Shown: piece by piece, positions 11,243 through 20,357 of the stretch
Numbering within the stretch: position 1 is the stretch's first letter
How the letters are laid out: every line of letters starts with the position of its first letter
Assembly (NCBI GenBank): GCA_016125225.1
Contig: WGME01000013.1
Span: 62,001 to 126,000, forward strand
Source of the DNA: a bacterium
GTDB taxonomy: Bacteria; Planctomycetota; Planctomycetia; Planctomycetales; Planctomycetaceae
DNA: 64,000 nt
Reading direction: 5' to 3'
Program-made: the position numbers and the translations under genes
The notes under the pieces: generated by a model
The model's input: the letters and a program-made list of their open reading frames with translations, nothing else
What the model was told of the DNA's origin: nothing
Database searches by the model: none

Positions 11243-11824
11243 ATGGCCTACGATGATCGTGAGAAGTGGGACGCCAAATATGCTGCGATCGAGAGGTCAC
11301 CATTGCTGCCTCTGGAGCCGTGGCTGATGAATGCACTCGCGGATCGAATTCCTGGGACGGTCTTGGATGTGGCTTGCGGACTGGGCTCGACGGCGATTGG
11401 TTTGGCACAACGCGGATGGTCTGTAACCGCGGTCGATATTTCGCCGGTCGGTTTGCAACTGGCCCGGCAACTTGTCACTGCGGCGGCTGTGAATATCGAC
11501 TGGATCTGTGCGGATCTGGAAATGTACGTTCCGGAAAAGAGTCACTTTGACGTGATCACGGTCCTCCGCTATCTGCAGCGGGGCGAGTTGTGCCAGCGGC
11601 TGATGCGGGCGCTAAAACCGGGTGGCCTGCTCATTCATGCGACATTTCTCGCAAATGACGGAACCGCCATGCACCTGCCTGCCCGACCGCGAAATCCGAA
11701 TTATCTACTACAGCCGGGGGAACTTAGGGCCTTGTATCCTCAACTGGATGTCGTGGCCTATGAGGAATCTCCCGAAGACCTGCCCGGGTGCGCAAGATTT
11801 ATGGGACAGCGGTCGTTTTTATGA
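11243..11824 (+). CDS. class I SAM-dependent methyltransferase
   Basis: This protein of about 193 residues has a Rossmann methyltransferase core. Motif I is VLDVACGLGSTAIGLA, the acidic residue after strand 2 is in VTAVDIS, and later motifs are DVITVLRYL and LKPGGLLIHATF. Overall it resembles small TehB-like methyltransferases that act on small molecules or metalloid anions, but the substrate cannot be read from sequence. I chose the ATG at 11243, after an AAGGA sequence; an in-frame ATG at 11210 lies upstream. It is divergent from the dehydrogenase gene. Confidence 0.85.
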   Translation: MAYDDREKWDAKYAAIERSPLLPLEPWLMNALADRIPGTVLDVACGLGSTAIGLAQRGWSVTAVDISPVGLQLARQLVTAAAVNIDWICADLEMYVPEKSHFDVITVLRYLQRGELCQRLMRALKPGGLLIHATFLANDGTAMHLPARPRNPNYLLQPGELRALYPQLDVVAYEESPEDLPGCARFMGQRSFL

Positions 11825-11876
11825 TGCGGACGCGGCTTTGCCCTCCATGGATTAACGACAGTTTAGACATGGTTCA

Positions 11877-11905
11877 TTGTTTTTAATAAAGCCGTTGTTT
11901 ATAAT
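11877..11905 (+). promoter_or_regulatory. sigma-70-type promoter before the sufR-like gene
   Basis: A perfect -10 hexamer TATAAT (11900-11905) lies 17 bases after TTGTTT (11877-11882). The spacer contains the interrupted dyad ATAAA-N7-TTTAT, which touches the -10 box and could be an operator. The start codon of the downstream gene is at 11979. This is the clearest promoter in the window and probably serves the suf cluster. Confidence 0.55.
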
Positions 11906-11978
11906 AGGGTTGGTAGTGGCGCGTCGGCGCTTTACGATAGGAGATGGCTCGGCCGAGCTTTCCTGCGTGGGGTGTATT

Positions 11979-12644
11979 ATGCGTCCAGCTTTAGATGAGT
12001 TCGATTTGCAGTTTCTGCGGCTTGTGGACTCGTGCCCTGAGGCGACGATCCCCGAGCTTTGCAAAGCTGCAGGGGTCACCGCGACCGCTGTGCGTCAGCG
12101 TCTGGCACGACTTCAGGATCTGGAGTGTGTCGAGCGTCTGGTGGTCCGGGCGGGACGCGGTCGTCCTTACTATCGATACCACTTGACGAATACAGGGCGG
12201 AGCGCGTTCGGCGATAACTATGCCGAACTCTCCATTCTGCTGTGGGACGAAATTCAACGACTGGACGATACCCAACTCCGAAAACGCCTGACCGACCGGC
12301 TGCGTGAGCGCTTCGTAAAAACGTTCGGGGCGACGGTGACCGGCCACACTTTAGAGCAGAAGCTGGAACAGTTGCGGGGAGCATTGAAACTGCGTGGCTT
12401 CCAATTGGAGCATGGGGCAGAAGCCTGTCACGAACTCAGTTTGAAAGGGTCGCACTGTCCTTACCACGAACTGGCACAGGCCGATCCCACCATCTGCGAG
12501 TTTGAGCAACAAGTGTACGAGACCATCCTGGGTTCTCCTTTGCAGTTGGTGCAAAGTTGTCGCAATGGTGGTGCCTGCTGCGAATTTCGTGTCGCAGCGA
12601 CCGAGGAAAAAATCGAACAACCTGCGGAGGCCGGAGTGGGGTGA
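11979..12644 (+). CDS. sufR: SufR-like Fe-S-sensing transcriptional regulator
   Basis: This is a protein of about 221 residues with an N-terminal winged helix-turn-helix (residues 5-75; TIPELCKAAGVTATAVRQRL is the recognition region). The C-terminal half holds Cys150, 160, 173, 194, 200 and 201, in a pattern like the cluster ligands of SufR. SufR proteins bind a [4Fe-4S] cluster and repress suf genes when Fe-S supply is adequate. Position upstream of sufC-sufB-sufD supports this role. I chose the ATG at 11979 because GGGGTG lies just upstream and the longer frame from 11877 overlaps the promoter. Exact cluster ligands are inferred. Confidence 0.82.
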   Translation: MRPALDEFDLQFLRLVDSCPEATIPELCKAAGVTATAVRQRLARLQDLECVERLVVRAGRGRPYYRYHLTNTGRSAFGDNYAELSILLWDEIQRLDDTQLRKRLTDRLRERFVKTFGATVTGHTLEQKLEQLRGALKLRGFQLEHGAEACHELSLKGSHCPYHELAQADPTICEFEQQVYETILGSPLQLVQSCRNGGACCEFRVAATEEKIEQPAEAGVG

Positions 12645-12727
12645 TTTGCGGGTCCGCGTCCGGAGTCGTAAACTGAGCCCGTTGCCGTCGTAACCAGAAT
12701 CGCAGTAGTCACAAAACGGACAAGCCA

Positions 12728-13285
12728 ATGTCGACATGGATTGAGGGACGCTTCGAAGAGAACGTGATCATGACCTCGCTGGAGCAGGCCACCAACTGGG
12801 CTCGCCAGTCGAGCATCTGGCCGATGACCTTCGGCCTGGCCTGTTGTGCGATTGAGATGATGGCGGCCGGTGCCAGCCGGTACGACATGGACCGCTTTGG
12901 TGCCGGAGCTTTTCGCGCAACACCGCGTCAGGCGGACCTGATGATCGTCGCGGGCACGGTCACCTACAAAATGGCCAGCCGCGTCCGTCGGTTATACGAG
13001 CAGATGCCTGATCCCAAGTATGTGATCGCGATGGGGGCCTGCACCGTCGGCGGTGGTCCTTATTTCAAATATGGTTACCACGTCGTTAAGGGTGTCGATC
13101 TAGTTGTGCCGGTCGATGTCTATGTGCCGGGTTGCCCGCCGCGTCCTGAGGCATTGCTCGAAGGGCTCATGCGGATTCAGGACAAAATCAAGGCGAAGAA
13201 GATCACGCGGACCAGTCAGGAAGTGCTGCCGATTCCCCATCACACGGGGCGGGCGGCCATTCCGAGCGATCTGATTGAAGTGTAA
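12728..13285 (+). CDS. nuoB: NuoB-like [4Fe-4S] subunit, isolated from other nuo genes
   Basis: This 185-residue protein matches the NADH-quinone oxidoreductase subunit B family along its whole length. The four cysteines that ligate cluster N2 are present: Cys39 and Cys40 ([10 protein letters not shown]), Cys105 ([11 protein letters not shown]) and Cys136 ([14 protein letters not shown]). In complex I this cluster passes electrons to quinone. No nuoA, C, D or H gene adjoins it; instead it lies between sufR and sufC on the same strand. It may serve a complex I encoded elsewhere, or be a dedicated electron carrier or Fe-S client. The cluster-proximal residues look intact, so it is unlikely to be a relic. 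Confidence 0.9.
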   Translation: MSTWIEGRFEENVIMTSLEQATNWARQSSIWPMTFGLACCAIEMMAAGASRYDMDRFGAGAFRATPRQADLMIVAGTVTYKMASRVRRLYEQMPDPKYVIAMGACTVGGGPYFKYGYHVVKGVDLVVPVDVYVPGCPPRPEALLEGLMRIQDKIKAKKITRTSQEVLPIPHHTGRAAIPSDLIEV

Positions 13286-13426
13286 AGCCTGTCGGGAACA
13301 TCAGCGAAGGCTGGCTGCTGTGTGTCGCTTCGATATTCAGCTCCAGCCAATGTTCCGTAACAGGTTCGAGACAGACCCGGATTCCATTCGGTGAGACGGG
13401 CAGAACCGAGTAAGGCAAAATCTGAG

Positions 13427-14248
13427 ATGGCAAGTGTGCTGACGATTCGTGATCTCCAGGTGGCGGTCGACGAAGTTCCGATTCTCCGTGGTGTCAATCT
13501 GACGATTCGCCAGGGAGAAATCCATGCCCTGATGGGGCCCAACGGCTCCGGCAAAAGCACGCTGGCTTATGCACTCGTCGGTCATCCCAGGTATGAAATC
13601 ACCGGCGGAAGCATCGAGATCGATGGTACCAACATCAACGAACTCGATCCTTGTGAGCGGGCACGGTTGGGCCTATTTCTGGCTTTTCAATACCCCGTAA
13701 CAATCCCCGGGGTCAAAGTTGCCGACTTTCTGCGGCATGCGGTCACCAACATCCGCAATCCCAATCGGAAAGAAGGCGAAGGCCTGATTCCGATGAAAGA
13801 TTTCCGCAAGGAATTGCGGTCGCGGATGGAAGAACTCGGCATGGATACAGAGTTCGCACGCCGTTACCTCAACGAAGGGTTCTCAGGCGGCGAAAAGAAG
13901 CGGATGGAGATTCTCCAACTCGCCATGTTGCAGCCGAAGTTTGCCATCCTCGATGAAACCGATAGCGGCTTGGATAGCGATGCCGTGCGGGTGGTCTCCG
14001 AGGGCTTGCAGAAACTGTCCGGGCCGCAGATGGGCTCGCTGATCATCACGCACCACGAACGGTTGCTGGAATACAACGTCCCGCAGTTTACCCATGTGAT
14101 GCTCGCGGGCAAGATTGTCGAAACGGGTGATGCTCAACTCGCTCATGAATTGCACAACCACGGCTATGCTCAGGTGCGAGAACGGCATCCGAACGAAGCC
14201 GCCGAAGAAGAACTTCGATTGCAGAAAGTCCCTGCCGCCGCTGAGTAA
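13427..14248 (+). CDS. sufC: SufC, Fe-S assembly ABC-type ATPase
   Basis: This protein of about 273 residues is the cytosolic ATPase of the SufBCD scaffold. Walker A is GPNGSGKS (residues 37-44), the signature is [15 protein letters not shown], and Walker B is [11 protein letters not shown], all typical of SufC rather than a transporter ATPase. SufC drives conformational change in SufB-SufD for cluster assembly. The start at 13427 ([10 protein letters not shown]) matches the family N-terminus; upstream in-frame sequence is not conserved-looking. It precedes sufB by about 110 bases. Confidence 0.96.
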   Translation: MASVLTIRDLQVAVDEVPILRGVNLTIRQGEIHALMGPNGSGKSTLAYALVGHPRYEITGGSIEIDGTNINELDPCERARLGLFLAFQYPVTIPGVKVADFLRHAVTNIRNPNRKEGEGLIPMKDFRKELRSRMEELGMDTEFARRYLNEGFSGGEKKRMEILQLAMLQPKFAILDETDSGLDSDAVRVVSEGLQKLSGPQMGSLIITHHERLLEYNVPQFTHVMLAGKIVETGDAQLAHELHNHGYAQVRERHPNEAAEEELRLQKVPAAAE

Positions 14249-14358
14249 ACCCCGCAAGGTACGTTTCTGCGGTCCATGCAGATCAGGAAAATAAAGCGAC
14301 CTTGGTCGCAACGGTGTTGGTCAAAATTTTGCCAACCAACAGACAGGACGGATCAGCC

Positions 14359-15774
14359 ATGTCCACCGAGACTCCCACCGCAGACACCATTGGTGTTGGT
14401 GACTATCAATACGGTTTCCACTACGGCACCGACGATTACGTCTTCCGCGGCAAAAAGGGAATCGATGCCCAGGTCGTGGCTCAGATTTCCGAAATGAAGC
14501 GCGAGCCGGCATGGATGCGTGACTACCGTCTGCAATCCCTTGAAACCTTCTTCCAGAAGCCGATGCCGAACTGGGGCGGCGATCTTTCGGAACTCGATTT
14601 CCAGGATATCTACTACTACGTTCGCGCCTCCGATCGTCAGGAGAAGAGCTGGGACGATCTGCCCGAGGACATTAAGAAAACCTACGATCGCCTGGGGATT
14701 CCCGAAGCCGAAAAGAAGTACCTCGCCGGTGTCAAAGCCCAGTACGAATCCGAAGTGGTCTATGGCAGCCTGCAGGAAGATCTGGCCAACAAGGGCGTGA
14801 TCTTTACCGATACCGATTCTGCGTTGCGAGATCATCCTGATCTGGTGCGGGAATACTTCGGCACCGTCATTCCCTCGCACGACAACAAATTTGCGGCCCT
14901 CAACTCGGCCGTATGGTCCGGCGGTTCGTTTATTTACATCCCGAAAGGGGTGCATATCGAGTTCCCGCTGCAAGCCTATTTCCGGATCAATTCGGAAAAC
15001 ATGGGGCAGTTCGAACGGACGCTGATCATCGTCGACGAAGGCGCGTCGGTTCACTATGTCGAGGGCTGCACCGCTCCGACCTACAGCACCGAAAGCCTGC
15101 ACTCCGCTGTGGTCGAAATCATCGTCAAGCGGAATGCCCGCTGTCGGTATACCACGATTCAGAACTGGTCGAGCAACGTCTACAACCTCGTTACCAAGCG
15201 GGCCATGGCCTATGGTGACGCGCTCATGGAATGGGTCGATGGCAACCTCGGCTCCAAGCTCACCATGAAATACCCGGCGATCTACCTGATGGAACCGGGC
15301 GCCCGTGGTGAGACATTGTCGATCGCCTTCGCCGGGAAGGGGCAGCATCAGGATGCCGGTGCCAAGATGGTGCACTGTGCGCCGCACACGTCCAGCCGCA
15401 TTATCTCGAAAAGCATCTCCAAGAACGGCGGTCGCAGCAGTTACCGTGGCTTGGTGAAAGTGCAGGGCGATGCCCATCACTGCAAATCGAATGTCGTCTG
15501 TGATGCCCTGATTCTCGACTCGGAAAGCCGCAGCGATACCTATCCGTACATCGAAGTCGATCAGGACAACGTGGCAATCGAACACGAAGCCTCGGTGTCC
15601 AAGATTGCCGAAGAGCAGTTGCTCTATCTCATGAGCCGCGGCCTGACCGAACCCGAAGCCTCGGCGATGATCGTGACGGGCTTCATCGAACCGCTCGTCA
15701 AAGAGCTGCCGATGGAATATGCCGTCGAAATGAATCGGCTGATCGAACTGCAGATGGAAGGCAGTGTGGGATAG
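14359..15774 (+). CDS. sufB: SufB, Fe-S cluster assembly scaffold
   Basis: This protein of about 471 residues is SufB, the scaffold on which nascent Fe-S clusters form with SufC and SufD. Diagnostic segments include [45 protein letters not shown] (with the conserved Cys), and the C-terminal [20 protein letters not shown]. The start ATG at 14359 gives the usual N-terminus ([10 protein letters not shown]) and follows a GGA-type ribosome binding site. Its stop lies five bases before the Uma2 gene. Confidence 0.97.
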   Translation: MSTETPTADTIGVGDYQYGFHYGTDDYVFRGKKGIDAQVVAQISEMKREPAWMRDYRLQSLETFFQKPMPNWGGDLSELDFQDIYYYVRASDRQEKSWDDLPEDIKKTYDRLGIPEAEKKYLAGVKAQYESEVVYGSLQEDLANKGVIFTDTDSALRDHPDLVREYFGTVIPSHDNKFAALNSAVWSGGSFIYIPKGVHIEFPLQAYFRINSENMGQFERTLIIVDEGASVHYVEGCTAPTYSTESLHSAVVEIIVKRNARCRYTTIQNWSSNVYNLVTKRAMAYGDALMEWVDGNLGSKLTMKYPAIYLMEPGARGETLSIAFAGKGQHQDAGAKMVHCAPHTSSRIISKSISKNGGRSSYRGLVKVQGDAHHCKSNVVCDALILDSESRSDTYPYIEVDQDNVAIEHEASVSKIAEEQLLYLMSRGLTEPEASAMIVTGFIEPLVKELPMEYAVEMNRLIELQMEGSVG

Positions 15775-15779
15775 CTGTT

Positions 15780-16376
15780 ATGTCTGCCATTCCCAAGCCG
15801 TTTGTGAGCCAGGCCGAGTACCTCGAACGGGAGCGGTCCGCCCCCGCAAAAAGCGAGTATTACCGCGGCGATGTGTTTCTGATGGCGGGTGGTAGCCCCA
15901 ACCACAACCTAATTGCGGGCAATCTGGTTACAGCATTCAACAACGCCTTGCAGGACCGGCCATGCCGGGTCTATCCCAGCGATCAGCGCTGTGCCTGTCC
16001 GACGGGGCTCATCACTTATCCCGATGTTTCCGTGGTCTGTGGCGAACGCGAATACCTGGATGACCGCCAGGATACGTTGCTTAACCCTCTGGTATTGGTC
16101 GAAGTTCTGTCGTCATCGACGGAGGGCTACGACCGCGGCAAAAAGTTTGAACACTACCGGACGATTCCGTCCCTGCAGGAATACATCCTGGTCGCACAGG
16201 ACTCGCCGACTGTAGAGCGATTTGTGCGTGACTCAGACACTGGAAAATGGGTTTTGTCGGAGCATCATGGTCTGCATGCGGGGCTGACGATCGAGGCCCT
16301 GAATTGCCAGATCTCGTTGCGTGATGTGTATCGTAAAGTCGAATTTCCACCCGAAATACCAGCGACCCATCCTTAG
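15780..16376 (+). CDS. Uma2 family PD-(D/E)XK endonuclease-fold protein
   Basis: This 198-residue protein belongs to the Uma2 (DUF820) family, which has a restriction-endonuclease-like fold. The catalytic pattern is visible as the Asp of YPDVSVVC, the Glu of LVLVEVLSS and the Lys of GKKFEHYR, so it is probably catalytically competent. Function of the family is largely unknown; it is expanded in cyanobacteria and planctomycetes. The ATG is five bases after the sufB stop and the gene sits between sufB and sufD, so it is presumably co-transcribed with suf. This may be a chance insertion of a mobile-prone family. Confidence 0.9.
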   Translation: MSAIPKPFVSQAEYLERERSAPAKSEYYRGDVFLMAGGSPNHNLIAGNLVTAFNNALQDRPCRVYPSDQRCACPTGLITYPDVSVVCGEREYLDDRQDTLLNPLVLVEVLSSSTEGYDRGKKFEHYRTIPSLQEYILVAQDSPTVERFVRDSDTGKWVLSEHHGLHAGLTIEALNCQISLRDVYRKVEFPPEIPATHP

Positions 16377-16410
16377 CTCATTCCTGCATGATTTTCGGAC
16401 TATTGATTTC

Positions 16411-17712
16411 ATGACCATGACCGCTGTTGCTCCGTGGACCGCTGCTGCCTTCGAGGAATTCCTGGCGAACCGTCAGGAACCGGTCTGGTTGACCGAACGC
16501 CGTCGCCAGGCGTTTGCCACGTATCAAAAATTGCTCAAACAACCGCTCGACCCCGAAGAATTCAAGCGGCTGGATTTGCGTGCCCTGCGTCCCGAAAAGT
16601 ATTCGCTGATTACCACCGAGCAGGCAGCGACTCTCTCGACTTTAATGGCGGATCGCGCTGAGTTCGGCGGTACAGTTTCGCATATTGATGGTCGGTCGGT
16701 TGTCAGCCAACTGCGTCCGGAATACGCCGCACTAGGGGTGGTCTTTGGTTCGTGGGAAACGGTGCTCGCCACGCGTCCCGAGATTCTGCAAGCCTTGGAA
16801 CGGGCTGTCCCGGCGGATAGCGACCGCTTTTCCGCTTGGCATGCCGCGTTTTGTACCGGAGGGACGGTGCTGTATGTGCCGCGGAATGTCGAACTCTCGG
16901 CTCCGTTGTACAGCCTGATTGGTCTTTCGGCGGAGAATGCTGCCGACCTCAGTCATACACTGGTCGTGCTCGAAGAAGGGGCCTCAGCGACACTGCTGGA
17001 AGAGACCTGTTCCGATTCTGCAACAGCCGCGGGTCTGCATGTCGGTGCGGTGGAACTGCTGCTGGCACCGGGATCGCAATTGCGGTATGTGCAGCTTCAG
17101 AATTGGAACGATAAAGTCTGGCATATCGCGCATCAATCGGGGCGCGTGGCCCGCGATGCATCACTGCAATGGACCGTGGCCGGGTTGGGTTCCAGGTTCG
17201 CACACATTCATCAAGCCATTCATCTCGATGGTCGTGGTGCTTCGGCGGAAGTCAATGGTGTTACATTTGCCACCGAGCGGCAGGTGATTTCGTACTATAC
17301 CCAGCAGGATCACCACGCCCCCGATACCCGTAGCGATCTGTTGTACAAAGATGTGCTGCGTGACCGTGCTCGTGTTGTCTGGCGGGGCATGATCAAGGTC
17401 GATAAGGATGCGCAGAAGACCGACGGCTATCAGCGGAACGATGCCCTGCTGATGAGTGCCGATGCTCGGTCTGACTTGATCCCGGGCTTGGAGATCGAGG
17501 CTGATGATGTGCGTTGCACGCACGGTGCGACAGCCGGCCGGGTTGATGAAGAGCAACTCTTTTATTGCATGTGCCGGGGCTTAAGCCGCTCCGAGGCCAT
17601 GCACATGATTGTGGAAGGCTTTTTCCAGCGGATCTATGACCGCATTCCCGTGGAACTGGTGCGGGAAACGCTCAGCCAGGCCGTACAGAAAAAACTCGGT
17701 CTCGGTGATTGA
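16411..17712 (+). CDS. sufD: SufD, Fe-S cluster assembly protein
   Basis: This protein of about 433 residues is a SufD-type member of the SufB/SufD family. Conserved features are TGGTVLYVPRNVELSAPL, LVVLEEGASATLLEE, YTQQDHHAPDTRSDLLYKDVLRDRARVVWRGM (given here only as a landmark; key residues are the His pair and the RxxWRG) and the C-terminal DEEQLFYCMCRGLSRSEA. It forms the scaffold with SufB and SufC and is linked to iron entry. The start at 16411 (MTMTAVAPW) was preferred to an upstream frame overlapping the Uma2 gene; a second ATG two codons on is possible. Confidence 0.93.
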   Translation: MTMTAVAPWTAAAFEEFLANRQEPVWLTERRRQAFATYQKLLKQPLDPEEFKRLDLRALRPEKYSLITTEQAATLSTLMADRAEFGGTVSHIDGRSVVSQLRPEYAALGVVFGSWETVLATRPEILQALERAVPADSDRFSAWHAAFCTGGTVLYVPRNVELSAPLYSLIGLSAENAADLSHTLVVLEEGASATLLEETCSDSATAAGLHVGAVELLLAPGSQLRYVQLQNWNDKVWHIAHQSGRVARDASLQWTVAGLGSRFAHIHQAIHLDGRGASAEVNGVTFATERQVISYYTQQDHHAPDTRSDLLYKDVLRDRARVVWRGMIKVDKDAQKTDGYQRNDALLMSADARSDLIPGLEIEADDVRCTHGATAGRVDEEQLFYCMCRGLSRSEAMHMIVEGFFQRIYDRIPVELVRETLSQAVQKKLGLGD

Positions 17713-17740
17713 GCCGATCTGCTTGTGAATAGAGAGATTC

Positions 17741-18490
17741 ATGACGAGCACTTGGGAACAGATTGCCGCTGTTGATGAGCTTCCAGTCGGAGGTCGTAAG
17801 TCGGTTTTTATCGACGACACGCCTGCGCTCCTCGTACGGATTGGCGATGACTACTTTGCGGTGGAAGATCTCTGCACGCACGATGGGCAACCTTTGACCG
17901 ATGGACCGGTTGATGGTCAGGCTATCATCTGCCCGCGTCATGGAGCCCGGTTCGACTTGGCCACGGGGAAACCCTTGTGCATGCCGGCGACGGAGGCGAT
18001 CGCGACATTTGCCGTCGAAGTCCGGGTTGATGGCATCTATGCCGCGCCGCAAGGAACGGTCTCGTCATCGACTCCGGCGGTCAGCTCTCCCGAAGTCAAA
18101 TTGGCTGAGCCCGCCGTGGTTGTGGCGACGGCAGAGACACCAGCCATGACTTCCACTACCACTATTGCCGCAAGTGAAGAAGACTCGGGCGAAGTCAGTG
18201 ATGCCGATCTCATTGATGCATTACGGCAAGTGATCGATCCCGAACTGATGGTGAATATCGTTGATTTGGGTTTGGTTTATTCGGTCAATCAGTCGGAACG
18301 GAAGGTGGCGGTCGAAATGACATTGACCAGCCCCGCCTGTCCTGCCGGGCCGCAGATCATCCAGCAGGCCAAGATGGTGCTCGAACGCTTGTCTGCGATC
18401 GACGAGGCCCAGATCAAATTGACCATGAGCCCGCCGTGGACACCCGATCGCATGACCGACGAAGCCCGAGACCAACTTGGCTTTTTCTAG
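17741..18490 (+). CDS. Rieske ferredoxin-SufT (MIP18-type) fusion protein
   Basis: This 249-residue protein has two domains. Residues about 5-105 form a Rieske-type [2Fe-2S] ferredoxin with ligands Cys45-x-His47 (CTHDG) and Cys64-x2-His67 (CPRHG). After a Ser/Thr/Ala-rich linker, residues about 155-236 match the MIP18/DUF59 (SufT) family, with DPELMVNIVDLGLVY, the conserved Cys200 in SPACPAG and PPWTPDRM. SufT-type proteins aid maturation of Fe-S proteins. The gene starts 28 bases after sufD, so it belongs to the suf unit. I infer an electron-supplying or cluster-carrying partner of the SufT domain. Rieske and SufT proteins are normally separate. Confidence 0.9.
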   Translation: MTSTWEQIAAVDELPVGGRKSVFIDDTPALLVRIGDDYFAVEDLCTHDGQPLTDGPVDGQAIICPRHGARFDLATGKPLCMPATEAIATFAVEVRVDGIYAAPQGTVSSSTPAVSSPEVKLAEPAVVVATAETPAMTSTTTIAASEEDSGEVSDADLIDALRQVIDPELMVNIVDLGLVYSVNQSERKVAVEMTLTSPACPAGPQIIQQAKMVLERLSAIDEAQIKLTMSPPWTPDRMTDEARDQLGFF

Positions 18491-18653
18491 CCGAGACGAA
18501 CGGGGTTCCATGTAATACAATCGCCAGATCGCGGTATCAGGAGGGGACCGCTCAGTATTGCCCGAGAGACGACCAGGCCAGCCGCGGAATGTCGCTTTGA
18601 ACACTTATGCTTCCGGCGAACAGACTGCGGACAAGAGGGCGCGTGGCCGGGTA

Positions 18654-20243
18654 ATGCGGCGGGTCTGGAAAGCTCCGCATTCACATGGCGGAGCGGTGAT
18701 TGATCCCCCGTGGGATGCCCTGCCGCAGGTCATCGAGGCGAATCAACAGCTCTGGAATCGTTCTGAGGTTTCGATAACCGAGATCGACTGGCTGTCCTGG
18801 CGACAGCGATGTCGCGACGCCTGTCTGGTTGCCGCTCGAGACTACACATCGGGGCACCTGAACTTCACGATTCCGGAACGGATGACGGGACCGCTGATTG
18901 TCGGAGGTCATCAGCCGGAGTTGTTTCACCCCGGTGTCTGGGCCAAAAACTTTGCCCTGTCTCGGCTGGCGGAACGTGTTCGCGGTGTCGGCCTCAACCT
19001 GATTATTGATAGTGATGCTTCCGCTGCGGCATCGATTGTTGTGCCGTCTGGAACTGTTGAGGAACCGCAGCGAAGCCTTGTTCCATACGATGCAGCACGC
19101 CCGATGCAGCCTTGGGAAACCGCTGCTATTGTTGACCGCGAGTTGTTTTCGACCTTCGGGGATCGTGTCGCGGAAGCCATGCGTGCCTGGAAGATTTCAC
19201 CGATCTTGCCCACCGCCTGGCCGGCGGCAGTTGATCAGGTGGACCGCACGGGAAAACTCTCCGATGCGCTAACCGCTGCTCGGGCTTTTCAGGAGCGTCA
19301 ATGGGGAATTGCCAATCTTGAACTCCCCATGTCACGAGTTTGTTCGCTCGCACCGTTCACCGAATTTGTGTCGTGGATTCTATTGCGACTTCCGGAGTTT
19401 GTCCGGCAACATAATGAGGTGCTGAATGAGTACCGGCAACTCAATCGGATTCGCAGCCATTCCCATCCCGTGGCTGATCTGGCACAGCAAGAGGACTGGT
19501 GGGAAGCACCCTTCTGGATCTGGCGAGATGCAGCAGTGCTCCGTGATCGGCTCTTTGTGAAACGCCAGGGCGAAGAATTGATTCTGCGGGACCGGATCGG
19601 TGAATTCCTGCGGGCGCCTGCCGAGCCGGCAGCCTTGGCCGCTGCATTATCCGAACTGCCCAGTCAGCAGATTCAGTTGCGGACCCGCGCGTTGACGACG
19701 ACCTTATTTGCTCGTCTGGGGTTGGCCGATCTCTTTGTGCATGGATTGGGTGGGGCGAAGTACGATGAAATGACCGATGCCTTGATGGTGCGTTTCTTTC
19801 ATGTAGATGCTCCTCGGTTTCTTACCGTTTCAGCCACGCTCCATCTGCCGGTGCCTATCCCCGTCGTTATGACGGCCGAACAACGCGGCCAACTGCGTCA
19901 TCAGCTCAATGACATGGCTTATAATCCGCAGCGATATCTGCCATTGTCAGATGGTTCCGTACAACGGCTCATAGATGATCGCGTACAACTGCTGAATCAG
20001 TTGCATGGTGCTTCGTCTCCCTCGGGAACACGGCGTGAGCGACGCTCGTGGTATTTGCGGTTGCTGGAGATTCGGCGACTCTTACAAGCACAACTATCCC
20101 CAGCGATGCTGGCACTCGAACAGCGTTGGCAGGCGAGAGAACAGTCGGCCCAAGCGGCTGCCATTCTGGGCAGCCGCGAATACTCCTGGGGTTTGTTTCC
20201 AGCCAAAACCCTACGGGAGGTTTATACCAATCTGTTTGCCTGA
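18654..20243 (+). CDS. hypothetical protein remotely like BshC
   Basis: This protein of about 529 residues has no clear signal peptide or membrane segment. Residues 83-100 contain VGGHQPELFHPGVWAKNF, which resembles the GQQ-GLF-GP-YK motif of BshC, the putative cysteine ligase of bacillithiol synthesis. A later HGLGGAKYDEMTDALM region parallels the GGPGEIAY region of BshC. The similarity is by eye and only remote, and the rest is not recognisably BshC. The start is uncertain: ATG at 18654 is chosen, and a TTG at 18558 would add 32 residues. It follows the suf genes by 163 bases on the same strand. Confidence 0.6.
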   Translation: MRRVWKAPHSHGGAVIDPPWDALPQVIEANQQLWNRSEVSITEIDWLSWRQRCRDACLVAARDYTSGHLNFTIPERMTGPLIVGGHQPELFHPGVWAKNFALSRLAERVRGVGLNLIIDSDASAAASIVVPSGTVEEPQRSLVPYDAARPMQPWETAAIVDRELFSTFGDRVAEAMRAWKISPILPTAWPAAVDQVDRTGKLSDALTAARAFQERQWGIANLELPMSRVCSLAPFTEFVSWILLRLPEFVRQHNEVLNEYRQLNRIRSHSHPVADLAQQEDWWEAPFWIWRDAAVLRDRLFVKRQGEELILRDRIGEFLRAPAEPAALAAALSELPSQQIQLRTRALTTTLFARLGLADLFVHGLGGAKYDEMTDALMVRFFHVDAPRFLTVSATLHLPVPIPVVMTAEQRGQLRHQLNDMAYNPQRYLPLSDGSVQRLIDDRVQLLNQLHGASSPSGTRRERRSWYLRLLEIRRLLQAQLSPAMLALEQRWQAREQSAQAAAILGSREYSWGLFPAKTLREVYTNLFA

Positions 20244-20357
20244 GCAAAGACTCCAAAGGCGAACGAATTTTGAATTTGTCAGCCGGTGGGAACTCGCCTC
20301 TGGTCAATTTGATATCGCCCGATAAAATGCAGGAATCGCCTGTTTGTTTGGGGATTA

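Noticed and set aside
12728-13285. possibility that the NuoB-like protein is a hydrogenase small subunit
   Set aside because: All four N2 ligands and the [10 protein letters not shown] motif match NuoB, and no hydrogenase large subunit is near.
14353-15585. long minus-strand open frame inside sufB
   Set aside because: It is antisense to sufB, whose family identity is certain, and its peptide is low in recognisable structure.
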